Assembly: GCF_905475395.1 (NCBI RefSeq)
Contig: NC_058339.1
Location: 75,420,520-75,484,519, forward strand
Origin: Chrysoperla carnea
Lineage: Eukaryota > Arthropoda > Insecta > Neuroptera > Chrysopidae
Length of the DNA: 64,000 bases
Direction of reading: 5' to 3'
Below are positions 23,501-33,000 of this stretch, piece after piece. Below the pieces are notes generated by a model that did not search any database, had not been told where the DNA came from, and saw only the letters and a list, made by a program, of their open reading frames with translations. Numbering within the stretch: position 1 is the first letter of the stretch; every line of letters begins with the position of its first letter. The position numbers and the translations under genes are program-made.

Positions 23501-26500
23501 TAAACAATTGTTGAATATTAAATTTTTACATATTTTCATTGCATTATGTTTATTGGTAAGTAGAATTTTTTTATAAATAATTTTTTTAAGGGGGCAAAGG
23601 GCCTTAGATTTCGAAGAAAATAATCAAAATACAGAGTGGTTTTTTTAAGTTGGTATTTGCTTGAAACTCGATAAATAAAGTCAAACAAAAGTAAAGTACA
23701 AACGAAAAAAGTTAGTTTCAAAGGCACACATCTCATATCGACATCGAATTCGAAGTTTTCAGGTTCAATTTAAACCTCAGTCTGTTTTATCACTGTCAAA
23801 CATTAGATGAACACTTTAAGTTGTTCTCTATAAATACGCAAACATTTTTTTGTAGACCGAATAGTTTAGACAGTAGGAAATTGATAGCTAAAATCTAATT
23901 TTTTGTGAGATTGTTCGTTCATTTAAAAAAAAAGAAGATCTTTATAGAAAAACAAGCCCCTTTTATTGGAACTGTAAGTTTTGCGGAAAAATATTTCGAA
24001 TTAAAAATGTTACTTTTTTAATCAATAACAACCTTCTAATTTAATGTGTTCATCTATCGATAACCAGGTATGGAGTAGAGTGACCTTTTCATTGAGCTTG
24101 AAAACCTAGGTCGAGTTTAATAGCTCTGTAAGATGTGCGCCTACACACCCAAAATTTCTTGCTTGAACCATTTTTATCGATAAAACTTATTCTTCGAGTT
24201 TCAACCAAATGTCAACTTAAAAAAAAAAACCCTATATACATTTAGAAGCCGGTAAAATTTTTTACAGTACTTCGGGGCGGTATTTAGATGTCGAAATCTT
24301 TTTCGTCTTCTCCATCGGTTGATCGCCACTGGTTTCCATGAAGTTTATATGCAATACATTAGATTATAAAACTATGCACAAAATTTCATTTAAAATCACA
24401 GCTATAACTTACATTTCATGTAGGTAGGTAGAAATGCATGCTGCAAGAAATTCTACGTGTTTTGAAACGTTAACAAGGAATTACACATAGACTAATTGAA
24501 TAATTTATGTTTCAGTTTGTAAATATTGCAATAATAATCGTTTGCGGATTTACAAGAATTACATTAGATGATTATACGGAATTTCTAAAAGTTTATTTGG
24601 GTATTCCATTACATGTAATTTTTTTAAATGCCATCATTGGAATTGTTATAACATTTTTTGGTATAATTGGCAATATTTATAACAGTATACTTTTATCGAT
24701 AATCGTAAGTAATTTTGCGTTTCTTAAGTTTGATTTCTGTCATTTGACAGTGCTCGCCATTTTTCTTTCAAATGCTTTTATCACGAGCGTCTCGTGGCAG
24801 GATAGACTAGGCTGCCGATACCAATTGTCGCAACGCAAATGTTACTAGATTTAAATTTATTATTATTTAATTTTACTGCACATTACTCAATTCACTGTAC
24901 TTATATAATATCTTTGGACAAAGAAAATAGCAGGTGAATATCGTTTACAATAATATCTCCGTTTTCTGTAACAGTGTCCCAAGGGCTAAAAGCTTTAAAA
25001 CCCAATAAACTCCTCTATGGTCGATAAACTCAACCTAACCAACTCGTTATTTCAACAAGAGTTACATTTATCAGATTAATGCCGCCATTATTAATCCTTC
25101 TCATATGTCTTAAAAATATAAGTTTACTTTTTGAAAATAAATATTTATCGCAGAAAGTTAATTTAATTCAACTTTTTTAGCATTTTGCTCTATTATGTAT
25201 ATTAATAATAAGTGAGATAGCTTTAGTATTTAACTATAAACATTTATATTGGAAAGAATCAACTACGCCAGAAATATCGAGTTCAATTATGCATCATATA
25301 GAAAGTTATGTATCTTCAAATTATTCGAAATATCAAGTTGATCAACTACAAACAAGTGTAAGTAATTTCAACTGTCATAAAAGTTGTGAAATCATCAACA
25401 GTTCAATACCCAATGTCCAACTTGCTTGCAATATTTACATTTTTTTTTTAGTTACAATGTTGTGGATGTACAGATGTGACAGATTTTAATATTGTTATTG
25501 ATTATATTCCAAAATCATGTTGCCCAAAAGCTACGACTCATCCAGATCGATGTGATCCTTTAATTGATTTTTCTTACATATTTGTTGATGGTTGTTTAAA
25601 TGTTCTGAGTGATGTTGGCGATTATGAAAAATGGGTTATAATTTATTTACTATTGGGGCTAGCAGTGACACAGGTAAAAATAAAATGATATAAATGGTAG
25701 TGAAATTATAGAAATTGAATAAATTACCTTAACAAAACTTTCTATCTAAACTTTTTTTAAAATTGGTAATACCATCGAATAGTAATTTCTCAAAAAATAT
25801 TTAATAATTGAATTTTCGAGACAGTTAATAAAACGGTAACAGTAATAAAATGATATAATTTATTAACTTAATATTACATAAATCTTTTTTTATACTGTAA
25901 ATAAAATTTTAAAACTAAACTAAAAGTTTTTGTACTATGAAGGTTTAAAATCTGTCATTTTGAACCATAATGTCTGTGCTGTACGTATGATAATTATTTA
26001 AATGAAATTCTACCTATTTAGAATTTTTTCTAGGTAAACACAAACGGGTGTATTTAACAGTTAAAATCACTTTTATGCTATATAACAATCAAGAATTTTA
26101 AACATGGTCGCAGCGTTGTCATCTGTACCAACTTTTAGGAAGGTCTACCAACTTTGAGTTACTCAAAGTAACTAGATCTATGATTAGATCTACCAACTTT
26201 TAAGCAGAATATGTACTAACTTTTAATCATATCTACCACCTAGAAAGATTTTGGGTTGGCAACGCTGCATGACCGTTTTATATAACTAATTTGTTTCTAA
26301 ACTCATCAAAGTGCTTTCTTCTGCTAAACACAATTTTATTATAAGAATATTACAAAATATTTTGTATAATGTAGTTATACTAATATGAAATAACCTATAA
26401 ATGGCCATTTTATTTTTCAAAATTAAATTAGGTACACAAGAGATATTCAACGAATATTTCAATCAGTTCTTTTCACGTCTCGACAGGTGACTTCTTTCTG

Positions 26501-26830
26501 ATTTTACTAGAGGAAAAATCACAGAGAATTTTCATCGTTATCACGAATGACTAATCAAAATAACATATTTAACCTCGAGTGTACCAAATCCTGTTTTGAG
26601 ACTTAGTTAATATCAATTTTTTCCTTAACTCTAAAACATATTTCTTCGTTTTTTTTTTTAATGTTTTATAAAAAGATTATTAAATAAATATTTTCAAATA
26701 AACCTCTAATTTTTTTTTTCTTTTTTCTTAGATTCTATTTATTCTAGCATCATGGACTCTTATAATGAAGCTTCCAACGAAACATAGTAATTCCAACCAT
26801 AAAAAGCCACACACGAAAGCAATAAAATGA
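17552..26830 (+). CDS. Tetraspanin A, first coding exon split by PLE insertion
   Basis: Exons: 17552-17584 joined conceptually to 23499-23555 (exon 1), then 24516-24704, 25181-25357, 25452-25673, 26732-26830 (258 aa if the insert is ignored). All introns are phase 0 with GT donors and T-rich AG acceptors. Tetraspanins are four-pass membrane organisers. TM1 spans the exon 1/2 junction after the IKF pair, TM2 is in exon 2, TM3 (ALLCILIISEIALVF) in exon 3, the large loop has QCCGC and SCC motifs in exon 4, and TM4 spans exons 4/5. Exon 2 is 189 nt, the same as the paralogue on the opposite strand. Codons 1-11 (ATG at 17552) are separated from codon 12 by 5.9 kb of PLE, so on this haplotype the exon is broken unless the insert is bypassed. 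The downstream exons show no stops or frameshifts, which suggests a recent hit, an alternative start, or an assembly issue. Confidence 0.8.
17574..17584. other. Target-site duplication, left copy
   Basis: AACATTCTCAG occurs here immediately before the PLE insert and again at 23488-23498 immediately after it. Removing the insert and one copy restores an in-frame exon, which supports this being a true target duplication. Confidence 0.8.
17657..17698 (-). ncRNA. Hammerhead-ribozyme-like motif, left PLE copy
   Basis: Mirror of the motif at 23335-23376: core CTGAAGA, one extra G, a 6-bp hairpin GATTGC-CAAA-GCAATC, GAAA, the palindrome ACCGGT, then C and a 4-bp stem I (GCTA/TAGC). PLEs are known to encode minimal type I hammerheads with a very short stem III. 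The extra G before stem II departs from the canonical core, so activity is uncertain. Confidence 0.55.
18242..18458 (-). repeat. 31-bp tandem array in left PLE 3' UTR, 7 units
   Basis: Units start at 18242, 18273, 18304, 18335, 18366, 18397 and 18428. On the coding (minus) strand each reads CTAATTAATAATTTCTTCTGTTTTAG then GTAC, resembling a branch point, a polypyrimidine tract and an AG acceptor. It is exactly mirrored at 22575-22791. Confidence 0.9.
18803..20581 (-). CDS. PLE reverse transcriptase + GIY-YIG endonuclease, left copy (5'-truncated)
   Basis: Open frame of 592 codons ending at TAA 18803. It is open from the truncation junction, and the 5'-most codon (GTG) is not a real start. 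Order: PLE-typical ITKADKGN (6-13) upstream of the palm; YGLPKIHK (81-88); FDVTALFPSVPI (150-161), the first metal-binding Asp region; GTSMGNPLSP (210-219); YVDD catalytic motif (247-250); FLDLEI; then a linker and a GIY-YIG nuclease with GIY (449-451), CTDC, and YIG (462-464). The RT belongs to the telomerase-like PLE branch and the nuclease would nick target DNA for primed reverse transcription. The upstream N-terminal part found in full PLEs is missing. The frame is intact, so the element looks recently active. Confidence 0.93.
   Translation of the reverse strand: MGEVTITKADKGNAVVVLDKEDYIRRMEKLLREGPYERVEKDPLQKNIKEVKEVIKQCQALIGSRDRLKLQSSNPLTSRLYGLPKIHKEGDGMRPIVSGINSPTYKIAKWLVSEFNKFNKPTGDSVLNSMELIEKLKGVNLVDGDKFVSFDVTALFPSVPINKALDHLEEWLTENNVPELERGEYLQLTRLCMEQTYFQFNEKFYKQVHGTSMGNPLSPFLANIFMSRLERNLKQAAEYFPQHWYRYVDDIFTIIDTKKTSVHDFLEFLNKAEPSIKFTVEEEQDEKLPFLDLEISRDSDKLAFNIYRKPTNVDRFIPKDSFSHWSHKMAAFNFLVHRLTTYPLSTTNYKKELDYIKNVAVLNGYSTNVIDQLLKKAKWRKSLKETTTLSTEEPVLRTSLTFYGKKTSQVSEAMQKYNTNLQVAYTSKGKLRSMLCNTKDRIPNNKKSGIYKVDCTDCSKGYIGQTARSLSVRYKEHIAHFNNKRKEKSSVASHAMETGHQIGEIKLLKLVNIPSKLDAYESLYINRMGKNALNSDKGPVPFSDLYSLCVDASQSTKVGQPLDSNKRTNQGPVPQRTKHIRQAKITKFLTVN
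20611..22230 (+). CDS. PLE reverse transcriptase + GIY-YIG endonuclease, right copy (5'-truncated)
   Basis: This is identical in amino acids to the C-terminal 539 residues of the minus-strand copy. The frame is actually open back to the truncation point at 20581. The first listed Met-like codon at 20611 is GTG (Val in the sister copy), so no genuine start exists. It has the same RT motifs (YGLPKIHK, YVDD) and the GIY-YIG domain, but lacks the ITKADKGN block because it is truncated 128 bp further 3'. It stops at TAG 22228-22230. Transcription in its sense direction would run toward tetraspanin A exon 1. Confidence 0.92.
   Translation: MIKQCQALIGSRDRLKLQSSNPLTSRLYGLPKIHKEGDGMRPIVSGINSPTYKIAKWLVSEFNKFNKPTGDSVLNSMELIEKLKGVNLVDGDKFVSFDVTALFPSVPINKALDHLEEWLTENNVPELERGEYLQLTRLCMEQTYFQFNEKFYKQVHGTSMGNPLSPFLANIFMSRLERNLKQAAEYFPQHWYRYVDDIFTIIDTKKTSVHDFLEFLNKAEPSIKFTVEEEQDEKLPFLDLEISRDSDKLAFNIYRKPTNVDRFIPKDSFSHWSHKMAAFNFLVHRLTTYPLSTTNYKKELDYIKNVAVLNGYSTNVIDQLLKKAKWRKSLKETTTLSTEEPVLRTSLTFYGKKTSQVSEAMQKYNTNLQVAYTSKGKLRSMLCNTKDRIPNNKKSGIYKVDCTDCSKGYIGQTARSLSVRYKEHIAHFNNKRKEKSSVASHAMETGHQIGEIKLLKLVNIPSKLDAYESLYINRMGKNALNSDKGPVPFSDLYSLCVDASQSTKVGQPLDSNKRTNQGPVPQRTKHIRQAKITKFLTVN
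22575..22791 (+). repeat. 31-bp tandem array in right PLE 3' UTR, 7 units
   Basis: Mirror image of the left-arm array. On the + strand each unit has CTAAC or CTAAT, a T/C-rich run TTTCTTCTGTTTTAG and GTAC. Additional single TTTTAGGT sites occur at about 22940 and 23145. No protein-coding potential. Confidence 0.9.
23335..23376 (+). ncRNA. Hammerhead-ribozyme-like motif, right PLE copy
   Basis: GCTA (stem I strand) then CTGAAGA at 23339-23345, an extra G, hairpin 23347-23362, GAAA at 23363-23366, ACCGGTC at 23366-23372 and TAGC closing stem I at 23373-23376. Predicted cleavage would be after C23372. Stem III would be just the ACCGGT palindrome, as in dimer-acting minimal hammerheads. The bulged G is atypical. 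Confidence 0.57.
23488..23498. other. Target-site duplication, right copy
   Basis: AACATTCTCAG, identical to 17574-17584. It ends in AG directly before the resumed tetraspanin codons ATT AAA, so by chance it offers a potential 3' splice site. Confidence 0.8.
23632..24234. mobile_element. Dispersed repeat R1, copy 2 (in tetraspanin A intron 1)
   Basis: The left end CAGAGTGGTTTTTTTAAGTT..CTTGAAACTCG is mirrored by the right end CGAGTTTCAA..AACTTAAAAAAAAAAACCCTATA. The body shares lines with 1844-2335 and 49366-50002. It is a TIR-bearing non-autonomous element without coding capacity. Confidence 0.7.
24849..25180 (+). other. Tetraspanin A intron 2, 3' part
   Basis: Intronic DNA between exons 24516-24704 and 25181-25357, with no separate feature recognised. 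The intron ends ACTTTTTTAG. Confidence 0.6.
26106..26272. mobile_element. Short MITE in tetraspanin A intron 4
   Basis: Terminal GGTCGCAGCGTTG near 26106-26118 is mirrored by CAACGCTGCATGACC at 26260-26274. The interior repeats CTACCAACTTTT three or four times. About 165 bp, without coding capacity; the family is not identified. Confidence 0.6.
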
Positions 26831-27059
26831 GATTTCTTTTTTAAAGTTATAACCAGCTGCGAACGTTAGATCACACTTCTAATTTTCTTAAATAAAAATA
26901 AAATCAGTGACATTTATTGAAAAAAAGTTAACTAAGACAGTATCTGCCATCTGTGATATAGGAAGAAATATCAAAATAGGAGGTGTGATATAACATTCTC
27001 TAACCTATTTATTTATTTTTTTGTTTTTATAAATAAACATTAAAACAAAAACTTAAAGT
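26831..27059. other. Convergent 3' UTRs of the two tetraspanins
   Basis: Only 229 bp separate the two stop codons. An AATAAA-type signal on the + strand (near 26892) and TTTATT-type complements near 27006-27060 suggest overlapping or abutting 3' ends. Confidence 0.55.
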
Positions 27060-30000
27060 TTATTTTTCTTCTTCATCCTTTTTAATCGACGAAGCCAGCC
27101 AACATGCTAAAATAATTCCAATTATCTGAAAAAATAACATTGCGGTATACAAATGCATCATAAGTAAAGTCATTGAATGATTTTTGCAACGGAATACCTC
27201 AACAAATGCAATTCCAATTCCAACGCCTATTAAAACATTTGCGGCTCCATTGACTTTCATTTCCAACTTCTCAAAACAACCATTTTGATACACATAATCA
27301 GCTGTTACAATGGCTGTACGACATACCGCATCGGATATTGGATCTTCACCTTCGTTTACTGGGTGGCAGCAACTTTTTGGTAATAAACGCTCTGGGCTTT
27401 CATTGTACCAATCGATTGGGCCATCAATTCCACAGCATTTTAACTAGAAATCGAAAAAAAAATTCTGAACATTTTGCCTAAATAAGACCTATAACCAAAG
27501 TCATATAATATATACAAGTCAATTAGTTTCTAACCAAACCATGGCCGGATGGGTCTCTTAATGAAAATGTTTTAGTTACATTATTAAACCCTAAACAGCG
27601 CCACATATGTTGAATCCAAATAGCGGTATTAGTAGAAAAGTTAAAATAAATAAACAAGTTTTAATTTTACATAAATTCTATTTATTTTCATTAAATTAAT
27701 AAATAATTTTAATTAATTGAAAATAATATTTGTTGAAATAAAAATTAATAATTAATAAATAAATTAATAATAATAATATGACAGTGGTTTGGATTCGATG
27801 TACTAACGCGTACATCAATAAGGGAACATGTTCCTAATGCATAGACTTGTATATGACTTGCCCATAACATATATATGTAAAATGCACAAATGTTATTTCA
27901 GGAATGTAATACATATTGCCTAAACTGTTTAAAAAATGAACTTACTTTTGATTGAACATTTTCCCATGCCAAACGGTCATTATCGTTACTGGAATAACTT
28001 TTCATAGAACCTTTAAGCGCTGATTTTAATGTCATTTGGAAATCACTCTTAAAGCATGCGGCTGCAATACCAGCAGCTAATTCCATAATGAAAATTACTA
28101 ATAAGCAAACAGCAAACTGTAAAAAAAAGAAAATTTTTCAAAGAAATCAGTTTTTCTTTGGATTAAAAAATTAAAAATAATGGACTAATCGGACAAAACT
28201 ACTAAAGTTTATTATAGCCATAATTTGCATTTTAGATTGATTGTATAGATAATTTGTAATAATTCCAGTGATTCTAAAACATGTGTTTTTAATTTGTTAT
28301 ACTATAGGGTAAAAAGTAGTACCTTAAGACTTTACTTTAAAGCTTATGTAGTTTCTTGGTAGAGATATTTGTATTCGAATGAGAGTATTTTATGATAATG
28401 AAATCTCTTTACAAAAAGAGTAAAAATTTTGATTTTTTTTAATGTTTTATAAATCATTCTCAACGTAATAACGTAAAATTTTGAGGAAGTAAAGGATAGG
28501 TAAAAGAAGTATAAGTAGGAAAAAGTAAAATTTTTTAAAATCCAGACGATAGAGTGATTATAAAGATTTCTACCAAATTTGAAAGGAATCATTCGAGTAG
28601 AACTTGAGATATTATGTCAACCACTTCGAAAAATGTTATTTCCAGAAAAATGCGTTTAAAGTTTGAGAGACAATTCCGACAAAGTAACTCGGATAATGTC
28701 TTACAAAGCTATTTATGCTAACCTAACTGTTTTGCTTTCTTTTGAAGCAACTGAATTTATGATCGCAGTATAGAGCGATCAATTTGTACTTCGTTACAAG
28801 AAAATATCCGCTGTATCCCGAAAATAATTCAAATTTTGAAAAATCCGTTTATGAACATATTCTTAAGGGTCTATTCTTGAAAAATATGCAAAAAAAAAAA
28901 AACGATTTCTTCAAATTTCTAAACCAGAATACTGCCTTAATTCTTGAAAAGTATACATAGTGTTGAGGAATTTTAGTGCTACGAACTTGTACAATTTACA
29001 TAGTGATATTTTAATGTATGACCTTAGAAGAAAACATAAATTTTTATCCTAGATATTACACCTTTTTTTACGCTATCCAATAAAAAAAAGTATGATGCCT
29101 TAATACACAAGCTATTTAATTTAACGTGAAAGTTTTATCATTTTAAATGAGTGATTCAGAGGCATTAAAAATTCGCCACTGATTAAGTATCACTGTAATA
29201 CAAAATATGTAAAATCGAAGCAACAAATATAAAATAACAATTGTCTAAAAGCACGCGATAAACTAATTTTTCTATTATGTTTAATTACAAAACGAATCTA
29301 TTTTGTATAAATATTTTTTATATATAACAGAGTGTTATAATAACACCCCCATATACAACCCCCCCCCCCCACCCTTTCTTACAAAATTGTTACTAATTCT
29401 CTGGTGAATTTGTATGTATAGGTATAATATAAATAATTATTTTTGACAATGATAATCAAAGCTTGCATAGCCTATTATATATGTAATATAGGTATTCATT
29501 ACATTTTGATTTTGATAATTTGAATAATAATTATTTGTAATTATTTTTAAAGAAATATAAAGCTATAAAGAACACTAAAATTTAATGTTATTTCTATATA
29601 ATTTAAAAAAAAAAAAATTTTATGAAAGGTCAAGGGTGAAAATAAAATTATTAACTAATAAAATAGAAATAAAAGAATTTTAAAAATTATATTGAAATGA
29701 GTCATAGAGAAATGCGAGAAATTCTAAAATTTATGAAGAATTCCATTCCGCATATATTTCGATTTTATCAATTTTAGTAAAACGATAATTTTATTATTTG
29801 TTAATAGATGTGCTCATGCCTACAGCTTAACCATGCCAACCAGCTACACAAAAGTCGTAAATTTTAGCAAGATATGCCTTCCTACTCAGGAAACAAATGA
29901 ATCCCTATAGTTTCGCAGGAACGCTTTTAAAATTTGTTAATTTACAAATTCAATTCATATTCATTGCAAATATCGAGTACTTCGAGTGAATTTTTGACGT

Positions 30001-33000
30001 CTTGTCCGGCAATGCACTTTCGCATTTCAAAGTTAAACTTCGTCAACGCAGAAGCACCACGAAAATGATAGGGAAAAATTGAAGAATATGGTTCAAAAAG
30101 TTGAAAATAAAATGTGTCGCAGAAACAAATCGATGTACGGTATGTATAGATTGTGATCCAGAAATAAAATTCAACTGAATTAGTCTGTACTACATTCAAG
30201 CGCTGCCTCATAATTCCATGTCGTATATTCATCGCAGATTTCCCCAACGGTTTTGGACATTTTTTTGAACTCTTCTATACAGTATGAAATAGCTTTAACA
30301 GCTAACTAGTCAAGGGAAATGCGTTTCATAAAGTTCTGCATTAACAGGACTATATCGTTGTTTTGATGATTGATATAAGCTACGTTTTAATTCTTAAAAC
30401 CATGCCATAATTCCCATTCATAACATTCTTTTAAGAATTAAAAATTTCAGCTTTAGAATGAAGTAATCTTTAATTACTCTTCAGAACTTTCTTTCTCCGA
30501 ACAGACCATGTTCAAACATTATTTTCAACTCCAAAATTAAATTTTTAGAATCGTTTGTCAGCTTTGAAAATGGTCTGTTCGGAGTTTTTCCAAACATTAA
30601 ACTACATAATAATTTTTTTCGACGTAAAATGAAACAAAAAGCCTGAAGGAGAGTCATTTCGTTAAAAAAATTGTCACTTGTGACTTTTGCAGCACACATT
30701 TAACTGTTTAAAGGGTTGAAAGATGAATTACTTTATTTTTTAGGGAATTAGTTCAAGTTTAGCTAATGGTCTTCATGTTTTGCAAATGAAACTGCTTCTA
30801 GCGCTTGCTCTAATAGAAATTTATACTTACGGCAATCAACATATTCCTTGATTCTCGAATAGCACCTAAACATCCTAATGAAGCGACAAAGAATACAATA
30901 GCACCAGCCACAATTAAAACTATGGGTGGTGCCATAACTCGACCTTCAACAAAATGATTAAATTCTGCAATGTCACTGATTACAAAGGCACCAGCCAATA
31001 TTATACCAATTCCAGATATCTAAAAAAAAAATCAAAGAAATATAATACAAAAAGAATTGTCTACCGTGACATCAAAAAAATCCTCCGTTTTTGTAAACAT
31101 AGCAAACATAATATTTGTAGACCATTGTAAACAAGTCTCAATTTATTAAGTATTGCATGTAAACATTGTGTAAAAAAAGTAGAAAATTTTACAAAGCACT
31201 TTCATAACGAGAAAATAAATCGATTGGTTTTCATGTACGATGAAAAAACATAGTTTTTTTTGTCATAATAAAAATAGTTATTAATCATAATATGAGTAAC
31301 AGCAAAATTCAATAAAATATAAACAATTATCATTTTATTAATATACTAGCTGTGAACTGCTCTTATTTGATACGCCACTTGGATATATTTGAAAATATTC
31401 GATTTTTTATCCCCCCTTTTTCGCTCCACCTTTCTATACCCCCTCCCCCGCGAAAGTTAAAAATAGATAAAAACAATCTTTGAAGCTGGTTGTATATCTT
31501 GTCCATATTTGAGCTTAATCGATGCACAACTTTTTAAGATTTTGAAGCACATTCTTTTCAACCCCTATTTCAACCACTTACTCTTCATAAGGATTAGGGA
31601 CAGACAGACGAATCGACTTTGTTTTATACTGTGTGTTGATACCGTGGTTAAAATAGCCCGGCTCGTTGAGCAAGTGCGGTGAATGTACATTTTTTGCGGT
31701 AAAGGATAGTTCAAAGTCCCTTGGTCATAATAAACACAGTTTACACAGTTTTGGGGCCTCTTGGGGGGGGGGGGCAATGGGGGGGGGGGGCTCACACTAA
31801 TGTTAACTATACAAAAATTAATCGGTGTTTCTTCTTTTACGATGTTTTTAGAACATTTTATTACATTTACGTCATACAAATTGCCTAGTTGACTATACAC
31901 AACAGTCGGACCACCTTAATTATTAAAATTAATTAAAATTAAGATCTGTAATAATGATTATTGTTGATCCTTGTTGATCATTCAAGATTTTTTCTTCAAG
32001 ATTTTGCATATTTTTATAGCATCAAAAGAATTTATCATATTTTATTTGAAATAAAAGCAATACGTAATGAGATATCACTATAGCCCGTCAGTACTCACGT
32101 TATGAGCATTTTGCTCACGCTCGATTTAAAACTTAAATAACTTTTATTTTTGCAAATGTTATATATGGTTATTTTTTAAGTAATAATGCTAAGATTCAAT
32201 CGCTTAAATAAAATAAAAAATCATTTTGATATCTCATACCGTTTTGCTTTTACTTTAATTTAAAAATGTATAACTCTTATCTAATAACTCTTAATACAAA
32301 TCTCGAATAACTACAGGCAGAAGATAAGAACAATTCAACATTGAATATTTACGTTCAATGTTCGAAAATACAATTTGTCAAAACATTTCAAATTTTATTT
32401 TTTAGAACTTTGAACGTTAATATCACCATAAAATTAGAGGAAAAACCATAGATGATAATTTTTACTAAATTATAAAAATTCAATTTGATTAATATAAATA
32501 TAGAAATTGATTTAAATTTTAAACGAGAATTAATGGGCTTTCTGCATAAATGAAATTAGATTTATTCTATTACTCGAATGTAATATTTTGTTAATAATTT
32601 TATGTTAGGCAGCTTTTAATACACAACAGCTGAGTATATGCATACAACTTTTTCAATAGTAAATTACTGACAATGTTTGTTAAAAGTTTATAATGCAATG
32701 CTTTTGATGTTTCGAATGATTGGATGATTATTATTAATGCATATTTATTTCATAATAATAGTAATTGTTGTGCAAACTTACATCTACATCTAATTTCTTT
32801 GATGGTAAAATAATGGGGGAGGCAGCAGAATGTGCGATTTTGAAATTGATTTAAAACAAAATATCATTAACTTTTCCAAATAATGTTTTTAGCATCTTAA
32901 AATATATAATAAAGCAAGTGTGTAAGAATATTTGTGTAAGGAAAGAAGTGTGTAAGGTTTCATTTTCCAGCTAGAAGCTTTCAAAAAAATTAATGAAATG

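Noticed and set aside
23547-23556. ATG TTT ATT G|GTAAGT as an alternative tetraspanin A start
   Set aside because: It would leave the next exon out of phase, whereas the frame ending TTA TTG at 23555 fits TM1 and the phase-0 acceptor.
31565-31900. 111-codon minus-strand ORF with a proline run
   Set aside because: The proline run is a G homopolymer in a MITE M2 copy.
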